A stretch of 64,000 bases of DNA from Haematococcus lacustris (lineage: Eukaryota; Chlorophyta; Chlorophyceae; Chlamydomonadales; Haematococcaceae), in assembly GCA_030144725.1 (NCBI GenBank), contig JASKMD010000012.1, positions 3,927,848 to 3,991,847 of the forward strand, written 5' to 3'. The first letter of the stretch is position 1. The number at the start of each line of letters is the position of its first letter. Of the stretch, positions 57,425 through 64,000 are shown piece after piece. Position numbers and translations under genes: made by a program. The notes beneath the pieces are model-generated. The model ran no database searches. It saw nothing but the letters and a program-made list of their open reading frames with translations, and was not told the origin of the DNA.

Positions 57425-57648
57425 CTTTAGCCTTAAGGAATGTCTGCCACTGCTGTAACTAGATTCACAAAATGGTCCATAGGAGCTTGCGTAAAGCTTA
57501 AGCAGGTTCTATCCTTGAGAGGGGGGGGGGGGGGCTTACATGACGATAATGAAATGCGGCATGGCTCACACACCTTCGCCACGGCTGTTCTCATCTAGTC
57601 CTACGTCTGGGTGCGTCATCATTCCCTCTTAGCTGCGAGGTTTGCGTA
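57425..57648. promoter_or_regulatory. 224-bp divergent promoter region (YEATS / BSD)
   Basis: This gap separates two start codons pointing apart. It must contain both 5' UTRs and promoters. A run of 14 G (57521-57534) lies near its centre. No TATA box is evident. Confidence 0.55.
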
Positions 57649-60518
57649 ATGTTCGGGCTGGGCGCACTGTTTGGGCAGGAGCCTAGCGCTCAACGCTCAA
57701 ATGAACTAGAGGTAGGCGCCCCGCAGGTGTTTGTCGTGTGCGGACATCCCACCTGTCTTTGTCCTTGGGTGAACAGGCTGCACCTGGTGAAATTCAAGGT
57801 CGTGATGCGGAAGGCCCAAAGTGCGCTATTTACACCTGGGTTAGGGTTCGTGGCCGAGTTTCTTTACGCGATTGATGGCCCCCGCTTGCAGGCCCAGCAG
57901 CGTTGATCCATTGAGTTGGGGCTGGGGTCTGGCTTCCGCCGTTGGCACAACCGTCAAGGCCATGCAGCATGAAATAGTCAAGAGCGTGCAAGCCACGGAT
58001 TGGAAGGCCGAGCTCATGGCTTTTGGCAAAGAGGCCGCAGAGGAGGGCAAGACTCTAAGACATAAGACAGCAGAGCTTGTGGAGCACCTGCCAGACATCG
58101 CTGACCATCTACCAGAACAGGTGGCGTGTTCCCATCACTTTGTCAGCTGCAATGGCAAAGGGCCAGGGAGGTACGAGTGTCAGCACAGGCATGTCTCCCC
58201 TTCGTGTCGTTAATCCAGCACTCGACCCTGCCTGCTCCACCATCGCAGGTCCAGCAGTCGGCCCCTGTCCCATCACATCACCCAGATGTTGCCAACACGC
58301 TGCACCAGGTTGGGGGGTCCCTGAAAGAGTTTGGGCATACTTTACTGGTGGGCACCAAGGAGCTAATTGAGCAGGTATGATGCGCTGTCGAAGAGCTGTG
58401 TAGGGAGTGAGCCAAAGACATGGGCGAGCTTGGGCCTGGAGCAGGAGTAGGCACCATCCCTACCCTCTGCATGGACTAAGCACATGTGGATCGACATGCT
58501 GGACTGCCACCCTGACCTGGTGCTAAAGAAAGAGAAACTATGCCCTTGCCGTCGGGCGTGCATCAAGGGAGGAGAGTAGCCTTGGGGCATGCCCTTGCTG
58601 CCCTCTCACCTAGTGCTTTCCTAATGTTGGTGCCCCAGGTGCGTGACGCGGTAGAGACGGAGATCGCTGTGGCTGCAAAGGACGGCAAGCGAGCAGCCCG
58701 CAGCAAAAACACGTCTTCAGCAGCGGCGACAGCAGCCAAGCTTAGTGCGGGCGGGACACGGGGCAAGTACAGCCGCTTGCAAGCTGAGGTATGCACCAGG
58801 GCAGCCTGGTCCATCATGGGAATCAAGTGTTTTGTGGACGAGTGGCCAGCATAGGCATCTTTAAACAGGCAACCGCCAGTCGGCTGATAGCTTGCTCTTG
58901 ATAAGCATGAGCAAGCTTTGCCTGACTGCATGCTTGCATGCAGATTGCAGCCATGCAGCGAGACAGTGCAACATATTGCGAGGAGCCTGCTGACACAGCT
59001 GACTTTGCAGCCTGGCAGACAGGCTTCAGTGTTCAGGCAGTGCAGCAGGACATTGACCGGCTGCTGGGCGAAAACACCTTCATGGCTGAGCTGCACTCCA
59101 GAATTGTGCCAGTCATAGTGGAGGCTGAGGTGTTCTGGGCCCGCTACTTTTACAGGTACCTTGCCCAGCTCTGCCACCCATACCACTCTCACTCCCCCTG
59201 CCCCTGCTCCTGCCCCTCCCCCCTCTCCCTTTCCCCTCCCCCTGCTGCTTCCCTTGCCTCCCTCTCTCGCAAGTGGTGCGCTCAGATTGCTGAAACCACA
59301 GCTATTGTGCTTTCATGTGTTGGTGGCATGTCAATGTCAGCAGCAGCAGCCTCCATGCTGTCCGGCCTACACGCAATATCACAACCCCCTCACCTCGCTG
59401 CCTGCAGGCTGCACAAGCTCCATGTCAAGGAGGAGGCACGGCAGCAACTCACCCAGAGGGCCAAGGCACGGCAGGAGGAGGAGGAGGTGGCCTGGGACGA
59501 TGATGCCCCTCTCCTGCCTGCAGATGCAGCCGCCTCCTCTCCCGTCTCCCAGCCTGCCCCCCAAGCACCTGCCTCATCTTCAGGATCACTGCTGCCCTCC
59601 CCTGTTGCCCAGGGCACCAGCCTTCCCGTCAGCCATCCGTCCAGCACATCAAGTGGTGTCAGCGGTGGCAAGGAGGCTGGGCCAAGTCAGGCACTCCCTC
59701 CTGCCCAGCCTGCACTCCCCACCAGCTCTGTGTCCCTCATTCAGCTCAGCCCTCTTCCCACAGCAGACGCGTCCCACATGCCCCTACCAGTGTCACTCCC
59801 TCAGCTCTCCCAGCCGCCACCTCAGCCCACACCCCACCTAAACAGCGCCCAGCCTGGGCAGCCCTCGCCCACCCTGCCCTCCTCCCCTGCTGGACCTCCC
59901 TCACCCAGCCTACACCCCTCCTGCAAACAGCTCCCAGGCACGCCCCCCACAGCCTCTGCTCCATCATGCAATGAGGAGGTGACAGGAGGCGAGCTTGACT
60001 GCCATGGTGCAGAGGCTGGCAGCAACAGCAGCAGCCACAGCGCCTGGTCTGTGCTGGGCAGTGGAGAGGGCAGCGGGGGTGGGGTGGGTGAGCAGGAGCA
60101 CGAGGCAGGTGAGGCCGCAGCCAGGGCACTTTCATCCACAGTAGGCAGGGGTGGCCAGGCGCAAGGGTCAGGGGCCATTCCCCCATCCTCCGCCACCATC
60201 TCCCAAGGTGCCAGCCCCTCAAACCCATTGAAGGGTGGACAGGCTGAGCCTGCCCTTGCTGTTGGTCACAGTGCGATGGTCACAGTGCTGCCAGTCGGCA
60301 GCAGTGTCAGCAATGCAGGCGTGGTTGAGGTTTTGCAGCCACCAGCAGCGGGGGTTCCTGCACAGGGCAAGGGGGAAAGCAGGACAGCTTTAAGTGTGGG
60401 ACAGGGCGCTGTTGTGGGCGCAGCAGCCACAGTGGCTGGGAGGCCTCTGCACCTTGCTCCTCATCAGCAAGATGAGGAGGAGACAGCGGAGGATGATGCA
60501 TGGGGTGACTGGGACTAG
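57649..60518 (+). CDS. BSD-domain protein with long disordered tail (6 exons)
   Basis: Exons 57649-57737, 57892-58120, 58249-58374, 58639-58788, 58944-59155 and 59408-60518 give 638 residues. The first donor is uncertain: GTAGGC at 57712 looks better but is out of phase, whereas GTGCGG at 57738 is in phase. Residues about 30-200 are helical (SWGWGLASAVGTTVKAM; SLKEFGHTLLVGTKELIEQV), as in plant BSD proteins. The BSD domain, about 216-270, has DFAAWQTGFSV and IVPVIVEAEVFWARYFYR with the invariant Phe-Trp. A Lys/Glu-rich helix follows, then about 340 residues of Ser/Pro/Ala-rich linker, ending EEETAEDDAWGDWD, an acidic Trp tail common to this family. BSD domains occur in TFIIH p62 and synapse-associated proteins; the role of this plant/algal type is not established. 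Confidence 0.85.
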
Positions 60519-60682
60519 GCGGCTTAGGTGAGGGGTTGGGACATTGAGACTGGTGTCTGAGGCATGCAGGGTGTGTGTGACGTTTGACTGTACAGTACGG
60601 GTTTCTGTTGGGGGCAGTAGCGCCAGCTGCAGCAGCATGTATGCCGCTTGCATCTGTCTGATGTGCCATGGCTGGGCTGGCG

Positions 60683-60842
60683 GCTGATGTAGGTGGTCCA
60701 TGTGCACTGGGTATACTCCACACAGCTCAATAACACAGTTGGAGTCGGGCCACTATTGGTCCCTAGTATTCCCGCTAGTGGTTGCTAGTGGCCACTACTA
60801 ATCCGGCTGAAATGGAGGCCCTAGTGAGGGACAAAGGGGCTG
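60683..60842 (+). repeat. T1 tail, copy E (solo)
   Basis: GATGTAGGTGG, then CCATGTGCACTGGGTATACT, CCACACAG, AGTCGGGC, GGTCCCTAGTATTCCCGC, TAGTGGCCACTA and GGAGGCCCTAGTGAGGG, ending AGGGGCTG at 60842. It has lost the GGCACTCATGCACCATG piece. It lies about 165 bp after the BSD stop in the same direction, so it could be included in that transcript's 3' UTR. Confidence 0.7.
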
Positions 60843-62463
60843 CAGCAGCATGGTTCAGGCTCAGGCTCTGGCGGACGTGTTGGTCCCATATAAAAGTTAC
60901 TTTAAAACGTGGGCCACGGGCTTTTGCGATCGAGGACACCGGAATGACAACTACGGAGTGCGGGCGCGAACTACGGGTCATTATCTGCATTTTTGCAAGA
61001 GGGCTATACGATTAACGACTTATAGTAGCACTGGTTCAGGGGGCTTTGGCATCCAGCAGACATGCTGGGGATAGGGTTAACGAATCCTTCCTCTAGGGTC
61101 CAGCTTGCGCGGGCCGGTAGATCAGCGCGGCCTATGGGAGGACTCGCGCGGTGCCACGCCAAGCGGGGCGAGGATGTAGACGACGTCAGCTACGGAAACG
61201 ATTGGTGAGGTGGGGACACCATCCACGTGAGGTGGGGACACCATCCACGCCCAGTACATCAGTGCCAAGTCAGCACGTTTTGTTACAACCAGGTACGCGA
61301 AGACTCGTGCAAGGCCAAGGACGGTGAGGGAAGAGATTGGTGAGTGCCCAGCAGGGGCAGCAACAGAGCATTAGCGCGCTTGACGCCTTCGTCATGCTGC
61401 ACCTCAGCCCCTGTAGAATAAACCGTTTCAGGGATGTCATAGCACAGCCCCCGAGCTTGCTACCTCATCCTTAGCACCCTCTAGCAGGCGTCCATAGCAG
61501 CCTGAGCCTCCATGCCCCACAGAACTGACACCATGGCAGGATCCTGCCCATGTCTCTACACACACACAGCCAGGCTGCAGTACTCAGCTTGCTCAGCTAC
61601 CTGGCAGCTACCTGGCAGCCAAGCCCACAGACCCCAACACTACGGCCAGGCAGGTAACTGGGTTTGGACTTATACCCAGCCTTGTCTTGGCAGCCAGCGT
61701 GAGTGGGCACTGCTCAGCCATAACAGCCTTTATAGCCTTGGCTGGCACAGAGGAAAAGGGGGCTACATGCTGGGTGCGGCTTTGTTGGAAGCATGGGAGC
61801 CATGGCTCAACCTTCACGGCCGCATGCGCAACAGGCACATGCAGGCTGGGAGTGCAGCCTCATGTAGTCCAGCAGCTTGCGGTTCTGCTCCATGTGGGTC
61901 ATGGGCAACTCGGTATTCCACACACCTGACCTGCCTTGTTATCAGGGTCAGGGTTGCAATGCACATCGCTGAAAAGGTCTACAAGTCCTATACGTCTCAG
62001 GGTTTTCAAAGTTCAGAGGGGGCTGGCTGCCATGTGGATCACACTGCATGCTAATGACAGGGCATGGCATGTTCTGGTGGCAGCAGACAGGGGCAGCAGA
62101 CTCACCCACCAGCCTAGTGTGGCTAGCTGTTGGCAAGGCCTCTGCCGGACACTGGCTGGGCATGCCTGCTGCATGGGCCACTGGCCCGCTGCTGGACCTG
62201 CCTGCCTGGCTGCAGAGTACAGGCGGGCGGCAAACCTGGCAGCAAACAACGGCAAGGAGCGCAAGGACTTGTACACTGACAATTGTGGGTGGGGAGTAGG
62301 GTGGGAGCTGGCCGCAGTGGGCTATCAGCTTGGGCAGCGTGCAGCTTAGGCAGCAGTGGCCAGACCCATGCCGCCCCTTGCTTCACCCTCCTCTACCAGC
62401 AACGCAACACTGTACCTCACTGGAGCTAGACTCGCAAGTATGACTCACAGGAGCCAGATGACA
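60843..62463. other. Possible upstream exons of the 62771 gene; otherwise unassigned
   Basis: A 21-bp GTGAGGTGGGGACACCATCC unit is duplicated at 61207-61248. An ATG at 61134 opens MGGLARCHAKRGEDVDDVSY before a GTGAGG donor, and a similar short exon-like piece ends at 61341. Neither can be joined to the downstream exon with confidence. No RNA gene was seen. Confidence 0.3.
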
Positions 62464-62582
62464 CCAGCAGCAGCAGCAGCAGCAGCAGGCACTACAAAAT
62501 GGTAGCAGCAATGGCAGCAGCAGCATTGACGTCAGCAGCAGCAGTAGTAGCAGCAGCAGCAGTAGTGGCAGCGGAGGCACCA
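62464..62582. repeat. Interrupted (CAG)n / AGC-rich tract
   Basis: Several blocks of CAG units separated by GTAG, ATGG and GTGG; the minus strand gives a poly-Leu artefact. Confidence 0.9.
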
Positions 62583-62771
62583 GCACCATGTGCCACTCAT
62601 CCCACACGTGCATTATACGAGCGCCCGGGCTCACAGCAGTGGCTCCTCTCTCCCCAACAGCCCCTATAGCCCCAACAGCCCAGGCAATGTCCAGCCTCCA
62701 CAACATGCACACTGCACCTGCAGCAGAGCCTTTGCCTCCCTGCCCTGCACCTCATCCCTTGCACATTGCAG

Positions 62772-62896
62772 GGGATGGCTCGGAGTACAAGGGCAGCGTG
62801 TGGAACGTAGGCACCCTGGTGCTGGCGTTGTTCTTTCTAGTCCCTGCGCTGGGCCTTGCGTTTGCCTATTGGTCGTATGGCACACTCTGGGGTTGA
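62772..62896 (+). CDS. C-terminal exon of a small single-TM protein (unknown)
   Basis: After an acceptor (CACATTGCAG) the frame reads GDGSEYKGSVWNVGTLVLAL, FFLVPALGLAFAYWSYG, TLWG and a TGA at 62894-62896. It is a strong membrane helix with a short polar lumen or stroma end, the style of small thylakoid subunits, but I cannot name it. Upstream exons should encode a transit peptide and were not resolved. Confidence 0.5.
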
Positions 62897-63298
62897 TCCC
62901 GGTCCATGGGATCTGGCTTGGTAATTGAGGCGAAGGGGCCTTCGGGGGAGATTTCATGACCTGCAGACTTGCATTACTGCTGGTGACATGAAGTGCCACC
63001 AGGGATAGGGTGTGTAGTTGTCCCTCTCGCGAATTTGTTGCATGTGACGCGACTGTGCAGAATGTGCAGGGTGGTTCCACACTCTCTGTTGGGCTGCTGC
63101 TGCGGTTGCCTGAGGGGTCAGCCAGTGTGACAGCCAGTGTGACGGAAGCTGCGGCGGCGGTTCCTGGGGCTGGAGCTGGGACAGGCGCTGGTGCCCAAGC
63201 GCCGCACGTTGCACAGCTTGCATGACAATTGCTGCCTGGAGCAGTAGCCTGTAGCACGACAGGCGTAGGTCTGCACAGTGCACCATTCAGAGGTATCG
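62897..63298. other. No gene recognised
   Basis: 3' flank of the small membrane protein; a Ala/Gly-rich open stretch at 63110-63225 has no motif. Confidence 0.35.
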
Positions 63299-63684
63299 GC
63301 AAGTGTTTCATTGAAAATGTGAATGACGTCCACGCCAGACAAATTGAGCGGTTGCCGCCGGTTTCTCACCCTCCCCTTTTGCACGCGGCTTGCCTGTAGG
63401 CCTGCACTGGAAGTAATGCACTAATAGCCAAGCCAATCACAGGGCTCTGCGACACCCGTGGGAGAGGCAGCGCCGGGCTCCTTCTTTTGGCAGCGACTAG
63501 AGCCCGGGCAGTCTGCACTGGGGCGAGTCGCTGGTCGCATGCTGGCTGCTGCTCGCCTGCTACTAACATCGCGCTACAATCTGACCGGGGGCAGCACCCG
63601 GCACTTTCAGATGTTCAGTGAATACGCGCAGATTTCCAGATGAAAAATTACAGTGAATGAAAATCTGAAGTTTTCACAACACTG
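63299..63684. mobile_element. hAT-like MITE, diverged copy 3
   Basis: It shares GTTTCATTGAAAA, TTGAGCGG, TGCCGC, TGTAGGCCTGCACTG, CTGACCGGGGGCAGCACCCG and the terminal TTTTCACAACACTG (63684) with the complete copy at 47028-47491. It is about 80 bp shorter and the left terminus is lost. Confidence 0.75.
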
Positions 63685-63829
63685 GGGCTACTGCCTTCGT
63701 TCTGTTTGCTTAACTACTTTGTCTGTCTAGCAAGCACCCCACACCTTACAAGTTCACGTTCAACGTAATGAATATGTCATGCCCAACGCCAACATGCAGC
63801 AGCTGGGCCCACCAGGTGCTCAAGCATTA

Positions 63830-63975
63830 CAGTCAAACAAAGCTCATTCAACAGGGAACAACATGTTTTGAGTGTAGGTAATCTCACTCAGCTACTCCAA
63901 ACAAGTTGAAGCGTCCTCGATCGCACCCTTGATGAATACAAACCTGGACTTGCACACATCGGCACATAACTAGAA
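63830..63975 (-). ncRNA. T2 tail, copy 3 (minus strand)
   Basis: On the minus strand it reads TTTGTATTCATCAAGGGTGC, GATCGAGGACGCTTCAACTT, GGAGTAGCTGAGTGAGATTA and AACATGTTGTTCCCTGTTGA, matching copies 1 and 2. The hairpin end (63930 upward) is more diverged. Any associated nuclease would lie right of the window. Confidence 0.5.
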
Positions 63976-64000
63976 AATTGGGTTGCACCCGCGACAGTTC

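Overview
The window looks like nuclear DNA of a chlorophyte green alga of the Chlamydomonadales, and Haematococcus is my best guess. The reasons are short intron-rich genes with GTGAG/GCAG-type splice sites, GC-rich third positions, Ala/Gln/Ser-rich linkers, a TGTAA polyadenylation signal, very long simple repeats inside introns, and transposon protein families I know from volvocalean genomes. The organism assignment is inference. Gene models were spliced by eye using reading phase and protein family motifs.

Layout. 281-7604 (-): a long multi-exon gene for an acidic, coiled-coil, low-complexity protein of unknown function, continuing past the left edge. 8705-12784 (-): a gag-protease retroelement ORF with no reverse transcriptase or integrase. 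13685-17118 (-): a complete HAD-family hydrolase gene whose introns carry a (TGGG)n tract of about 550 bp and a CTG tract. 17279-19019: a DNA transposon with inverted termini and a broken transposase. 19320-20475: an hAT-like MITE abutting the 5' fragment of a Fanzor-like nuclease gene. 20496-24593 (+): a complete PP2C phosphatase gene. 26052-27310: a (TGACC)n tract, a Fanzor-like pseudogene and a structured 3' tail. 27873-28754 (-): a possible membrane-anchored hypothetical protein. 30841-31727: fragments of another Fanzor-like subfamily with its 3' tail. 32890-40662 (+): a Fanzor-like gene split by a 5.1-kb transposon (34458-39582) that has 248-bp terminal inverted repeats and a 7-bp target duplication. 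41579-44367 (+): an ADP-ribosylglycohydrolase-fold protein with most catalytic acids replaced. 44526-47740: Fanzor remnants, tails and a MITE inserted in a tail. 50204-53873 (+): complete organellar-type serine hydroxymethyltransferase. 54985-57424 (-) and 57649-60518 (+): a YEATS-domain chromatin reader (YAF9/GAS41 type) and a BSD-domain protein, transcribed divergently from a 224-bp gap. The right end holds a tail copy, one exon of a small membrane protein, a MITE and another tail.

The host genes are ordinary metabolism (SHMT), signalling (PP2C, HAD) and chromatin (YEATS, BSD) and do not form a pathway. The coherent system in the window is a population of decayed Fanzor/TnpB-like (OMEGA) elements. 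At least six loci carry RuvC-nuclease fragments, and two distinct conserved non-coding tails lie just 3' of the nuclease stop codons, which is where TnpB and Fanzor elements encode their guide (omega) RNA. Both tails also occur alone. One keeps a hairpin whose two arms differ between copies yet still pair. I regard these tails as the most interesting objects here: candidate eukaryotic omegaRNAs. That function is inferred, not shown.
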